The position numbers were made by a program, and so were the translations under genes. The notes beneath the pieces were generated by a model. That model ran no database searches, was not told the DNA's origin, and saw only the letters and a list, made by a program, of their open reading frames with translations. DNA of 18,109 nucleotides from AC-37 sp036382905. GTDB taxonomy: Bacteria; Actinomycetota; Thermoleophilia; Solirubrobacterales; Thermoleophilaceae. The stretch lies in NCBI GenBank assembly GCA_036382905.1, contig DASVPL010000114.1:1-18109 (forward strand). Direction: 5' to 3'. Positions 1-7,274 of the stretch are shown here, piece by piece (within the stretch, counting starts at the first letter, position 1; each line of letters starts with the position of its first letter).

Positions 1-407
1 TAGAGCGGCGGCTGAGGGGTCGCCACGTCCACGTCGCCGTTGCCGGTGTGCCCGGCGCCCTCGATCCCTTCCTGGAGCCTGCGGTCCTGGAGGGTCGTGA
101 TCGGTGGCCGGTTGTCGGTCCGGCCGATCACGTTGAAGAACCCGGTGAGGCCGAGCGCGTTCGACGTCTCCTCCGGCAGCACCGACTCGGGCATGTCGCG
201 CGGGAGGTCGCCGGTCTCGGCGAGCTGCTGCACGTACGCGAGGTGGGCGTGCTCGTCGGGCACGTGGAACGGCGGGATCACGAGCGACCAGGCGACCGTC
301 ACCACGAGAGCGGTGGCGGCGCAGAGCCACGCGACCGCCGGCACGCGTGCGGCGGCCGCGCGGCCCCCCGCCACGAGGCGCCGGGCGCGCGAGCGCGGCT
401 CAGGCAC
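1..407 (-). CDS. Polytopic membrane protein, DUF2142/PMT-like GT-C candidate (N-terminal part; cut by the window's left edge)
   Basis: About 135 N-terminal residues are visible and the frame is open to base 1. After a basic Arg-rich start there is one hydrophobic segment (about residues 21-43, VPAVAWLCAATALVVTVAWS). It is followed by PPFHVPDEHAH (44-54), and the visible part ends with PQPPLY. An early transmembrane helix, then a P-D-E-x-x-H motif in the first outer loop, then a later QPPLYY-type motif, is the usual layout of DUF2142 and related GT-C/PMT-superfamily membrane proteins, which use polyprenyl-phosphate sugars outside the membrane. I chose the GTG at 407, which overlaps the stop of the upstream gene by 8 bp (GTGCCTGA); a later GTG at 374 is possible. 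It is last in a three-gene overlapping series with a GT2 that could make the lipid-linked donor. The family assignment is an inference from a short fragment. Confidence 0.72.
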   Translation of the reverse strand, partial: MPEPRSRARRLVAGGRAAAARVPAVAWLCAATALVVTVAWSLVIPPFHVPDEHAHLAYVQQLAETGDLPRDMPESVLPEETSNALGLTGFFNVIGRTDNRPPITTLQDRRLQEGIEGAGHTGNGDVDVATPQPPL

Positions 408-999
408 GCGACTGGCGCAGCATCGTCCAGAGGGCGAGGCCCAGCCCGGTGAGGAGCAGGAAGGCGGCGAGGACGATCGTCCACGACCCCTCCCATGCGG
501 CCTTGCCGAGGCCGAACCGGTGCGTGACCGTGCCCGCCAGGTCGAACCACGACTCGCGCCCGGCGCGGAAGTACGCGAGGCGGAAGCGCCCCTCGTGGCC
601 GGCCAGGGCGATGCGCCCGCGCGAGGCGCTGCGAATGCAGACCGTCACGCCGCCGGTGGTGCGGGCGACGGGGCGCAGCGGCACCCGCACCACGCCCTCG
701 TGCCAGCCGCGCGCGAGCCGGCCGCTGGTCACGGTCCTGCCGTCCTTGGTGAACGTGGCCTCGAGCGGCGCCCCCGGTGCCCCGAAGGTGCCGATCGTCA
801 TCTCGAGCGACGCGGCGTCCTTCGGCACGAGCTCGCCGGTCTGGCACGCCGGACGGCGGTCCGCCGCGACCACGTCGAACGCCACCGGCTTGATCCCGTT
901 GTTGCCGGCCTGGCGCGGCGCCCGGTCGTCCATGACCGCCACAACCCCGCTCGCGATCGCGGCCACGCCGGCCGCGAAGACCACGAGCAGTCTGATCAT
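400..999 (-). CDS. Small membrane protein of unknown function with an extracytoplasmic domain
   Basis: A 199-residue protein I do not recognise. There is one hydrophobic helix at the N-terminus (about residues 3-23), then about 145 mostly polar residues with a beta-rich look and two cysteines (C52, C121). A second helix lies near the C-terminus (about 172-193), followed by a short basic tail, LRQSRA. The likely topology is a single extracytoplasmic domain held by two helices. The central domain looks like a beta-sandwich or carbohydrate-binding-like module (GWHEGVVRVPLRP, then GVTVCIRS), but that is only an impression. The ATG at 999 overlaps the stop of the upstream GT2 gene (ATGA, 996-999), and its own stop overlaps the start of the downstream GT-C-like gene, so all three are probably translationally coupled. 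A role as partner of the GT2 and the membrane protein in extracytoplasmic glycosylation is inferred from context only. Confidence 0.82.
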   Translation of the reverse strand: MIRLLVVFAAGVAAIASGVVAVMDDRAPRQAGNNGIKPVAFDVVAADRRPACQTGELVPKDAASLEMTIGTFGAPGAPLEATFTKDGRTVTSGRLARGWHEGVVRVPLRPVARTTGGVTVCIRSASRGRIALAGHEGRFRLAYFRAGRESWFDLAGTVTHRFGLGKAAWEGSWTIVLAAFLLLTGLGLALWTMLRQSRA

Positions 1000-2189
1000 G
1001 GACGGCGGCGAAGACCCAGGATGCTCAGGAGGAACGACGAGAAGAAGATCTGGATGCCGACGATGATCAGCGTGGCGCCGAGGATCGCGAGCCGCTCCTC
1101 GGAGAGCTGGCCGAAGCCGCGATCGATCCACTGCGCGACCACGATCGCCCCGACGACGAACCCGCCGAACGCGATGGCGCCGCCCAGCAGCAGGCCGTGC
1201 TCGAGCCGGTAGCGCGCTCGCATCCGGTCGAACCAGCGGTCCTTCTCGCCCATGAAGTACGTGCCGTACGCGTGCGCGCACAGGCCGAGCGCCGTGACCT
1301 GCGTGCCGACGATCATCAGCAGCGCCGCGCCGATCATCGTGTGGATGTCCCACTGGCGCCCGAAGATGTCGATCTGCGTGAGCACCGTGATACCGATGAG
1401 CGCACCGAGCAGCGCCATCACCGCGCCGGGCACCACGAACAGGTACGTGGGGCTGTGCACGAGCAGGAAGCGCAGGTGGCGCCAGCCGTCGCGGAAGCTC
1501 GACAGCTTCGACTCGCCGCCGCGCGGGTGGTACTCGATCGGGAACTCGGTGATCCGCAGCTTCTCCTTCGAGGCCCGGATGACCATCTCGGACGCGAACT
1601 CCATGCCGGTGGTGCGCAGGTCGAGCCGCGGGAGCACGTCGCGCCGGAAGCCGCGCATGCCGCAGTGTGCGTCGCGCACGCCGGTGCGGAAGAACAGGTT
1701 GAGGATCCCGGTCAGGACGGGGTTGCCGATGTAGCGGTGCAGCCACGGCATCGCGCCCGGGTGGATGTTGTCCATCCGGTTGCCCATCACGAGCTCCGCG
1801 CCCTGCTCTAGCTCCTCCACGAAGTGCGGGATCTCGCCGAAGTCGTAGGTCAGGTCCGCGTCCGCCATGACGATGTAGCGGCCGCGGGCCGCGCCGAACC
1901 CGGCGAGGTAGGCGCTGCCGTAGCCGGGCCGCGTTTCGAGCACGACGCGCGCGCCGGCCGCCTCCGCCAGCTCGCCGCTGCCGTCGGTCGAGTTGTTGTC
2001 CGCCACCACGACCTCGCCGTTGAGGCCGGCGCCGTCGAGCGCCGCGCGGGCCCGGCTCACGCACTCCTCGATCGTCTCCGCCTCGTTCAGGCAGGGGATG
2101 ACGACCGAGACGTCCGGCGCGTCCGGGACCTCGTCATAGAGTCGTGCGTGAGCGGTCTGCTCCGTGGTGCCCATGTGGTCGCTCGCCAT
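996..2189 (-). CDS. GT2 glycosyltransferase with C-terminal membrane helices (polyprenyl-phosphate sugar synthase-like)
   Basis: A 397-residue protein with an N-terminal GT-A domain of family GT2. Visible motifs are VSVVIPCLNEAETI (28-40), VVADNNSTDGS (61-71) and the metal-binding DAD at 110-112 within MADADLTYDFGEI. A conserved stretch follows with GMRGFRRDVL (177-186) and HPRGGESKLSSFRDGWRH (221-238). The last 150 residues hold about four hydrophobic segments (near 248-270, 283-307, 332-354, 367-391). This layout matches DPM1/GtrB-like enzymes that move a sugar from a nucleotide donor to a polyprenyl phosphate at the inner membrane face. The sugar cannot be told from sequence. An alternative start is the ATG at 2174. 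The gene diverges from the GT4 at 2289 and overlaps the next gene by ATGA, so it likely supplies a lipid-linked sugar to the downstream GT-C-like protein. Confidence 0.93.
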   Translation of the reverse strand: MASDHMGTTEQTAHARLYDEVPDAPDVSVVIPCLNEAETIEECVSRARAALDGAGLNGEVVVADNNSTDGSGELAEAAGARVVLETRPGYGSAYLAGFGAARGRYIVMADADLTYDFGEIPHFVEELEQGAELVMGNRMDNIHPGAMPWLHRYIGNPVLTGILNLFFRTGVRDAHCGMRGFRRDVLPRLDLRTTGMEFASEMVIRASKEKLRITEFPIEYHPRGGESKLSSFRDGWRHLRFLLVHSPTYLFVVPGAVMALLGALIGITVLTQIDIFGRQWDIHTMIGAALLMIVGTQVTALGLCAHAYGTYFMGEKDRWFDRMRARYRLEHGLLLGGAIAFGGFVVGAIVVAQWIDRGFGQLSEERLAILGATLIIVGIQIFFSSFLLSILGLRRRP

Positions 2190-2288
2190 CGACGCAAGCA
2201 GATTCGGGAACGCGCGCCAAAGGCGAAAGTTGCGCGCCGGCGCTTTTTGAGGTTAGCACCGGCCTCTGTGCCAACCTGACCCGCTTCC
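2190..2288. promoter_or_regulatory. Divergent intergenic region, likely holding promoters for the GT2 block (-) and the GT4 block (+)
   Basis: These 99 bases separate two divergent genes and are less GC-rich than their surroundings, with A-rich and T-rich runs around 2220-2230 and 2244-2255. That is where promoters for both blocks should lie. A possible plus-strand -35 is TTGAGG at 2247-2252, and a possible minus-strand -10 is TAACCT at 2255-2250. Neither comes with a convincing partner element, so no exact promoter is called. A perfect palindrome, GCGCCGGCGC, lies at 2234-2243. Confidence 0.45.
2234..2243. repeat. Perfect 10-bp palindrome GCGCCGGCGC in the divergent promoter region
   Basis: The sequence is self-complementary. 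It is followed on the plus strand by TTTTT and preceded by GAAAGTT, so it could be a small operator or a hairpin. Palindromes built only of G and C are common by chance at this GC content, so function is uncertain. Confidence 0.3.
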
Positions 2289-3431
2289 ATGCGCGTCTGC
2301 CTCGTCTACGACTGTCTCTACCCGCACACGATCGGGGGAGCCGAGCGCTGGTATCGCCACCTCGGCGAGCGCCTCGCCGAGGACGGTCACGACGTCACGT
2401 ACCTCACGCTGCGGCAGTGGGACCGGGGGGTCGATCCGTCGTTCGGCGGAGTGCGGGTCACGACCGCGGGCCCGCGCATGGAGCTCTACGTCGAGGGCCG
2501 CCGCCGCGTGCTGCCGCCGCTCGTGTTCGGTGTGGGCGTGGCGTGGCACATGCTCCGCCACGGGCGCCGCTACGACGCGGTCCACACCGCCTCGTTCCCG
2601 TACTTCTCGCTGCTCGCGATCGGCCTGGCCGCGCGGCTGCACCGCTTCCGCGTGCTGGTGGACTGGCACGAGGTCTGGTCGCGCGCGTACTGGGAGGACT
2701 ACCTCGGGCGGGCGGGCGGCCGCGTCGGCTGGGCGGTGCAGCGGCTCTGCACCCGGGTGCCGCAGCACGCGTTCTGCTTCTCGCGCCTCCAGGAGCGCAG
2801 GCTGCGCGAGGAGGGCTTCGCCGGCGCGGTGGACGTGCTCACCGGCGAGTACGCGGGATCGCTCGAGCCGTCCGAGCCGCGCCCCGCGCGCCCGGTCGTG
2901 GTGTTCGCCGGCCGGCACATCCCCGAGAAGGGGGTCACCACGCTCGTGCCCGCGCTCGCGGCGCTGCGCGAGCGGGTGCCGGGCGTGGGGCTCGAGATCT
3001 ACGGCGACGGGCCGCAGCGCGAGGAGGTGCTCGCCCAGATCGCCGCCGCGGGGGACGACCCCGCGGTGAGCGCGCCCGGGTTCGTGGATCAGCCGGTGCT
3101 CGAGGAGGCGATGAGCACGGCGCTGTGCCTGGTGCTCCCGTCGCGCCGCGAGGGCTACGGCCTGGTGGTCGTGGAGGCCTCCGCGCGCGGCGTCCCTGTC
3201 GTGGTGGCGGCCGCGCCAGACAACGCGGCCACCGAGCTCGTGGACGACGGCGAGAACGGGTTCGTCGCGGCCTCGGCCGAGCCCGAGGACCTCGCGGACG
3301 CGATCGGGCGGGTGAACGACGCCGGGCCCGAGCTGCGCGCGCGCACCGCCGAGTGGTTCGCGCGCAACGCGCGGCGGCTCTCGATCGAGTCCTCCCTGGC
3401 CACCGTCGCCCGCCGCTACAGGTCCGCCTGA
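2289..3431 (+). CDS. GT4-family glycosyltransferase
   Basis: A 380-residue GT-B glycosyltransferase of typical family length. The N-terminal half starts MRVCLVYDCLYPHTIGGAER, the usual first strand and the Gly-Gly acceptor-side loop of GT4. The C-terminal half begins around residue 203 with VVVFAGRHIPEKGVTTL, and carries the E-x7-E nucleotide-sugar motif as REGYGLVVVEA (E288 and E296), followed by GVPVVVAAAPDNAATELVDDGENG. No transmembrane helix is apparent, so it likely works at the cytoplasmic face on a lipid-linked acceptor. It is the first gene of a two-gene plus-strand unit; the next GT4 starts one base after its stop. Its sugar donor and acceptor cannot be predicted, although the GDP-rhamnose genes nearby make GDP-D-rhamnose or GDP-mannose plausible donors. 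Confidence 0.93.
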   Translation: MRVCLVYDCLYPHTIGGAERWYRHLGERLAEDGHDVTYLTLRQWDRGVDPSFGGVRVTTAGPRMELYVEGRRRVLPPLVFGVGVAWHMLRHGRRYDAVHTASFPYFSLLAIGLAARLHRFRVLVDWHEVWSRAYWEDYLGRAGGRVGWAVQRLCTRVPQHAFCFSRLQERRLREEGFAGAVDVLTGEYAGSLEPSEPRPARPVVVFAGRHIPEKGVTTLVPALAALRERVPGVGLEIYGDGPQREEVLAQIAAAGDDPAVSAPGFVDQPVLEEAMSTALCLVLPSRREGYGLVVVEASARGVPVVVAAAPDNAATELVDDGENGFVAASAEPEDLADAIGRVNDAGPELRARTAEWFARNARRLSIESSLATVARRYRSA

Positions 3432-3432
3432 G

Positions 3433-4572
3433 GTGCACGTCGGGCTCAACCTGCTCCACCTCGTCCCCGCCGAGACCGGCGGTCTCGAGCTGTACGCCCG
3501 CCGCCTCGCGCCCGCCCTGCTGAGCGCGGGGGCCGGGATCGAGCTGACCCTGTTCGTCTCGCGCGAGGGCGCTCCGTCGCTGGCCGCCGAGCCGTGGGCG
3601 CAGGCGACGCGGGTGGTCGAGGTGCCGGTGAACGCCCGCAGCCGGCCGCGCCGCGTGCTCGCCGAGCAGACGCTCCTGCCGGCCGCGACGCGCCGGGCGC
3701 GCGTGGACCTGCTCCACAACATGTTCACCACGGCGCCCGCGCTGCCCGGCGTGCCCCAGGTCACGACGATCCACGACCTGATCTACAGGCGCGTGCCGGA
3801 GACCCACGAGGGAATCCTCACAACCGGCATGGCGGTGCTCACCAGGCTCGCCGCCCTCCGCTCGCAGCGCGTGCTGACGGTGTCGGAGTCCGCCGCCGGC
3901 GACATCGAGCACCACCTCGGGATCGACCGCGACCGGATCGACGTGGCCTACAACGGGCCGGGGATGGACGAGCCGGCCGAGCCGCTGGCGCCGTACGAGC
4001 TGCGCCGCCGCTTCGAGCTGGGCGACGCGCGGCTGCTGCTCAGCGTGTCCGCCAAGCGCCCGCACAAGAACCTCGAGCGGCTGATCGAGGCGGTCGCCGC
4101 GCTACCGGCCGAGGAGGACTGGGTGCTCGTGATCCCGGGCTACCCGACCGCCTACGAGCAGCGCCTGCGCGAGCACGCCGAGGCGCGTGGGGCGGGTGAG
4201 CGCGTGCGCTTCCTCGGCTGGGTCGACGACCTCGCCCTCGACGGGCTCTACCGGGCGGCGGACTGCTTCGTGTTCCCGTCGCTGGCCGAGGGCTTCGGGC
4301 TGCCGGTGCTCGAGGCGATGCGCCGCGGCGCGCCCGTCGCGTCCTCGGATGCCACCTCGCTGCCCGAGGTCGGCGGGGACGCCGCCGTGTACTTCGACCC
4401 CACCGACACCGCCGCGATCACCGGCGCGATCCTGCGCATCCTGCGCGACCCGGGGCTGGCCGCAGACCTCCGCGAGCGCGGCCGCCGGCAGGCCGAGCGC
4501 TTCAGCTGGGAGGCGTCCGCCGCCGCGACGCTGCGCAGCTACGAGCGCGCGCTGGCGATGGCCCGGCGGTAG
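3433..4572 (+). CDS. GT4-family glycosyltransferase (mannosyl/rhamnosyltransferase-like)
   Basis: A 379-residue GT-B enzyme. The GTG at 3433 is used because it lies one base after the upstream stop and gives MHVGLNLLHLVPAETGGLELYA, the canonical start of this subfamily. Diagnostic C-terminal motifs are SAKRPHKNLERLIEA (206-220), GWVDDLALDGLYRAADCFVFPS and the E-x7-E motif EGFGLPVLE (E286 and E294). These are followed by SLPEVGGDAAVYFDP. This pattern is typical of GT4 mannosyl- and rhamnosyltransferases in O-antigen and capsule loci. It is paralogous to the minus-strand gene at 4539-5699: both share the VGLNL start, HKNL, EGFGLPxLEAMRRGxPVA and SLPEV blocks. Its 3' end overlaps that convergent gene by 34 bp, so the two transcripts are antisense at their tails. 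Confidence 0.93.
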   Translation: MHVGLNLLHLVPAETGGLELYARRLAPALLSAGAGIELTLFVSREGAPSLAAEPWAQATRVVEVPVNARSRPRRVLAEQTLLPAATRRARVDLLHNMFTTAPALPGVPQVTTIHDLIYRRVPETHEGILTTGMAVLTRLAALRSQRVLTVSESAAGDIEHHLGIDRDRIDVAYNGPGMDEPAEPLAPYELRRRFELGDARLLLSVSAKRPHKNLERLIEAVAALPAEEDWVLVIPGYPTAYEQRLREHAEARGAGERVRFLGWVDDLALDGLYRAADCFVFPSLAEGFGLPVLEAMRRGAPVASSDATSLPEVGGDAAVYFDPTDTAAITGAILRILRDPGLAADLRERGRRQAERFSWEASAAATLRSYERALAMARR

Positions 4573-5699
4573 ACCGCGAGCGTCTCCCGCGCCGTCGACT
4601 CCCAGGTGAACCGGTGGCAGCGCTCGACCCCCCGCTCGGCCAGCCGCGCGGCGAGGTCGCGATCGCGCAGCAGGCGGCCCACCGCGTCGGCGATCTCCTC
4701 CGGCTTCTCGGGGTCGAACAGGAGCGCGTCGTCGCCCGCGACCTCGGGCAGCGACGACGTGTTCGAGCACGCCACCGGGACCCCGCGCCGCATGGCCTCG
4801 AGGATCGGAAGCCCGAAGCCCTCCTCGAACGACGGCAGCACGAAGCAGGCCGCGGCGCTGTAGAGCCCCTCGAGCTCGTCGCGCTCGATCCAGCCGGGAA
4901 AGCGCACGCGCTCCGCGACGCCCAGCTCGGCGGCCAGGGCCTTCATCTCCTCCTCGTAGGGAGTGGGGGCGCCCGGGAACACCAGCGTCGCCGGCTCCTC
5001 GAGAGCGGCGAACGCGCGCACGAGCCCCTTGAGGTTCTTGTGCTCGCGCTTCTGGGCGACGCACAGAACGACCGGCCGGTCGCCCAGCTCGAAGCGCGCG
5101 CGCAGCTCGGCCTCCGGCAGCGGCTCGACGGTCTCGTCGAGGCGGATCCCGAGGTGCGTCACGTCGACCCGCTCGGGCGGCAGGTCGATCCGCTCGATCA
5201 GGTCGCGGCGAGCGGAGTGCGAGATCGCGATCACGCGGTCGGCGCGCCGCGCCGAGGGCAGCGCGACGAGCTTCATGCCCACCGTCGCGCGGCGCTCCAT
5301 CGTCTTCGTGAAGCGCAGCCAGATCAGGTCGAGCAGCGTCACGACCGTTGCCACGCGCGGCGCGACGAGCGGCGTGATGTTCGCCAACCCGTGCACGACG
5401 TCGATGCGACGCCGCGCCGCGATCAGAGGGACTGCGCCCCACTGCGCGCCCATGACCAGCGCGAAGTTCCCCGGCGGCCCGTGGGAGACGTTGAACGGGA
5501 ACTTGACCCACTCCACCGAGCGCGCCCAGTCCGCGGCGAGCAGGCTCTCGGGCGCCTCGGCGCTGACGAAGCCCGTGAGGCGGGTGTCCGGCTCGACCTC
5601 GAGGATCCCGCGCATCAGCTCGCGTGCGTAGGTGCCGGCGCCGCCGGACTGCTCGAGGAGGTAGACGAGGTTGAGCCCGACGTTCAGCGGACGTGCCAT
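4539..5699 (-). CDS. GT4-family glycosyltransferase, paralogue of the convergent neighbour
   Basis: A 386-residue GT-B enzyme that stands alone on the minus strand. It starts MARPLNVGLNLVYLLEQSGG. The donor-binding half has VVLCVAQKREHKNLKGL (210-226), WIERDELEGLYSAAACFVLPS and the E-x7-E motif EGFGLPILE (E293 and E301), then RRGVPVACSNTSSLPEVAGDDALLFDP. It has the same domain plan as the plus-strand GT4 at 3433-4572 and is clearly its paralogue, although enough positions differ to suggest a different linkage or acceptor. The last 34 bp overlap that gene's 3' end, and the start diverges from the flippase gene across a 65-bp gap. A TAGCTT hexamer nine bases upstream of the ATG is a possible -10 element for a very short leader. 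The substrate is unknown. Confidence 0.93.
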   Translation of the reverse strand: MARPLNVGLNLVYLLEQSGGAGTYARELMRGILEVEPDTRLTGFVSAEAPESLLAADWARSVEWVKFPFNVSHGPPGNFALVMGAQWGAVPLIAARRRIDVVHGLANITPLVAPRVATVVTLLDLIWLRFTKTMERRATVGMKLVALPSARRADRVIAISHSARRDLIERIDLPPERVDVTHLGIRLDETVEPLPEAELRARFELGDRPVVLCVAQKREHKNLKGLVRAFAALEEPATLVFPGAPTPYEEEMKALAAELGVAERVRFPGWIERDELEGLYSAAACFVLPSFEEGFGLPILEAMRRGVPVACSNTSSLPEVAGDDALLFDPEKPEEIADAVGRLLRDRDLAARLAERGVERCHRFTWESTARETLAVYRRAIASARS

Positions 5700-5723
5700 G
5701 GCGCGGCGAAGCTAGCAAGCCGT

Positions 5724-5744
5724 TCCGGCCCGGAGGGGGCCGGA
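5724..5744. repeat. Inverted repeat (8-bp arms, 5-bp loop) between divergent genes
   Basis: TCCGGCCC (5724-5731) pairs perfectly with GGGCCGGA (5737-5744) around the loop GGAGG. It sits between the divergent start codons of the GT4 at 5699 and the flippase at 5765, just upstream of a -10-like TAACAT. No U-tract follows and no gene ends here, so an operator or a structural element is more likely than a terminator. The role is inferred. Confidence 0.4.
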
Positions 5745-5752
5745 CGCAGACC

Positions 5753-5758
5753 TAACAT
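5753..5758 (+). promoter_or_regulatory. Probable -10 element (TAACAT) for a leaderless flippase transcript
   Basis: TAACAT matches the TAnnnT form of actinobacterial -10 boxes. Counting the last T as -7 places +1 at base 5765, which is exactly the first base of the GTG start codon of the flippase gene. No ribosome-binding site is present in front of that GTG. Leaderless mRNAs beginning at ATG or GTG are common in Actinomycetota, so this is probably the main promoter of the 5765-15340 block. No good -35 is seen. Confidence 0.45.
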
Positions 5759-5764
5759 GGCGTC

Positions 5765-7264
5765 GTGACCGACGACCCCCGCCCCGGCGGCGCTCCCGCC
5801 CCGGCGGACTCGACCGACCGTCTCTCCAGCTCGAGCGCCGGTCCCGCCGCGATACGGGGCGGCGCGCTGCGGGTGGTCACGTACCTCGTCGGCGTGGTGC
5901 TCACGGTCGGCTCGGCGGCGGCGCTGTTCCGCCACCTCGGCGTCGACGACGGCGGCCGCTACGTGGTGGTGATCTCGCTCGTGGCCATCGTGGGCGGGAT
6001 GACCGACGCGGGCCTCACCGCGATCGGCGTGCGCGAGCTGGCGGTGGCCGAGCCGGGCGCGCAGAGGAGGCTGATGGGGCAGCTCGTCGGCATCCGCGTG
6101 GTGCTCACGTCGCTGGCGGTCGTCGGGGCGGTGGCGTTCGCCGCCGTCGCCGGCTACCCGTCGCTGCTCGTGCTCGGCACGGTCGTGGCCGGCGCCGGAC
6201 TGCTCGTGCAGAACGTGCAGCAGACCGCGAGCATCCCGCTTCAGGTCGAGCTGCGCTTCGGCTGGGTGTCGGTCGCGGACCTGCTGAGGCAGGCGGTGAC
6301 CGCGGGCGCGATCCTGCTGCTCGTAGTCGCGGGCGCCGGCCTGCTGCCGTTCTACGCGGTCCCGATCCTGGCGGGGCTCGCCGCGCTCGCCGTCACCGTC
6401 GCGCTCACGCGCGGGCGCTTCCGGCTGCTGCCCACCTACGACCGCACGGCGTGGCGGAGCCTCCTGCGCGACACCCTTCCGTTCGCCCTCGCCACGGCGA
6501 TCGGCGCGCTCTACCTCCGGGTCGCGCTGATCGTGGTGTCGCTCGTCTGCACCGCGGAGCAGACCGGTTACTACGGGGTCTCGTTCCGCGTGGTCGACGT
6601 GCTCGTCGTGGTCCCCCAGCTCGTGGTGGGGGCGGCGTTCCCGATCTTCGCGCGCGCCGCCCGCGACGACCACGCCCGGCTGGCGTACGCGTCGCAGCGG
6701 ATGTTCGAGGCCTGCGCGCTGCTGGGGGCGGGGTGCGCGGTCGCCCTCGCGGGCGGCGCCGGCGTGGTGATCGACGTGGTGGGGGGATCGTCGTTCGGGC
6801 CCGCCGCGGACGTGCTCCGGGTCCAGGGCGTCGCGCTGGCCCTCGCCTTCGTCAGCGCGCTCACCAGCTACCTCATGCTGAGCCTCGGCATGTACAGGCA
6901 GCTCCTGCTCACCTCGCTGACGGGCTTCGCGGCGAACGTCGGGCTCGTGACCCTGCTCGCCACCACGCACGAGGCGATCGGAGCCGCCGCGGCCACGGTT
7001 GCGAGCGAGGCCGTGCTGGTGGGCACCGGGCTCGTCCTGCTCGCCCGCACCCACGCGGGCGTGCGGCCCACCTTCGGCCGCATCCCGCGGATCGTGGCCG
7101 CCGCGGGCCTGGCCTGCCTCGCCCTGCTCCTGCCGTTGCCCGGGCTGGCCGTCATGGCCGTGGCGTCGCTCGCCTTCGTGGTGCTCACGCTGCTGCTCCG
7201 CGCCGTACCCGAGGAGCTGCTCGTGGAGGTCCGGCGGCGCTGGCGCCCCGCCGCCGCCGGGTAG
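5765..7264 (+). CDS. Wzx-like polysaccharide flippase (MOP superfamily)
   Basis: A 499-residue polytopic membrane protein with about 12-14 hydrophobic segments spread over its length, the size and layout of Wzx/PST lipid-linked oligosaccharide flippases. After a hydrophilic Pro/Ser-rich N-terminus (about 35 residues), helices begin near ALRVVTYLVGVVLTVGSAAA. A family-like stretch, YYGVSFRVVDVLVVVPQLVVGAAFPIFARA, comes near residues 269-298; in this family, the helix after the YgvsfrI-type motif is well conserved. The GTG at 5765 is chosen because upstream codons in this frame run out and a -10-like hexamer is spaced for a leaderless start. It leads the plus-strand block with rmd, gmd and four glycosyltransferase domains. 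A Wzy polymerase is not seen here, and a separate ABC exporter is encoded at the right, so it may serve another glycan. Confidence 0.9.
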   Translation: MTDDPRPGGAPAPADSTDRLSSSSAGPAAIRGGALRVVTYLVGVVLTVGSAAALFRHLGVDDGGRYVVVISLVAIVGGMTDAGLTAIGVRELAVAEPGAQRRLMGQLVGIRVVLTSLAVVGAVAFAAVAGYPSLLVLGTVVAGAGLLVQNVQQTASIPLQVELRFGWVSVADLLRQAVTAGAILLLVVAGAGLLPFYAVPILAGLAALAVTVALTRGRFRLLPTYDRTAWRSLLRDTLPFALATAIGALYLRVALIVVSLVCTAEQTGYYGVSFRVVDVLVVVPQLVVGAAFPIFARAARDDHARLAYASQRMFEACALLGAGCAVALAGGAGVVIDVVGGSSFGPAADVLRVQGVALALAFVSALTSYLMLSLGMYRQLLLTSLTGFAANVGLVTLLATTHEAIGAAAATVASEAVLVGTGLVLLARTHAGVRPTFGRIPRIVAAAGLACLALLLPLPGLAVMAVASLAFVVLTLLLRAVPEELLVEVRRRWRPAAAG

Positions 7265-7274
7265 CGTGGCTTCG

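Noticed and set aside
40..1212. 390-codon open frame on the plus strand
   Set aside because: It is antisense to the GT-C-like, small membrane and GT2 genes, whose motifs and overlaps are consistent; the plus-strand product is low-complexity.
5724..5744. Inverted repeat as a rho-independent terminator
   Set aside because: It lies between divergent genes, so no transcript ends here, and no U-tract follows either arm.
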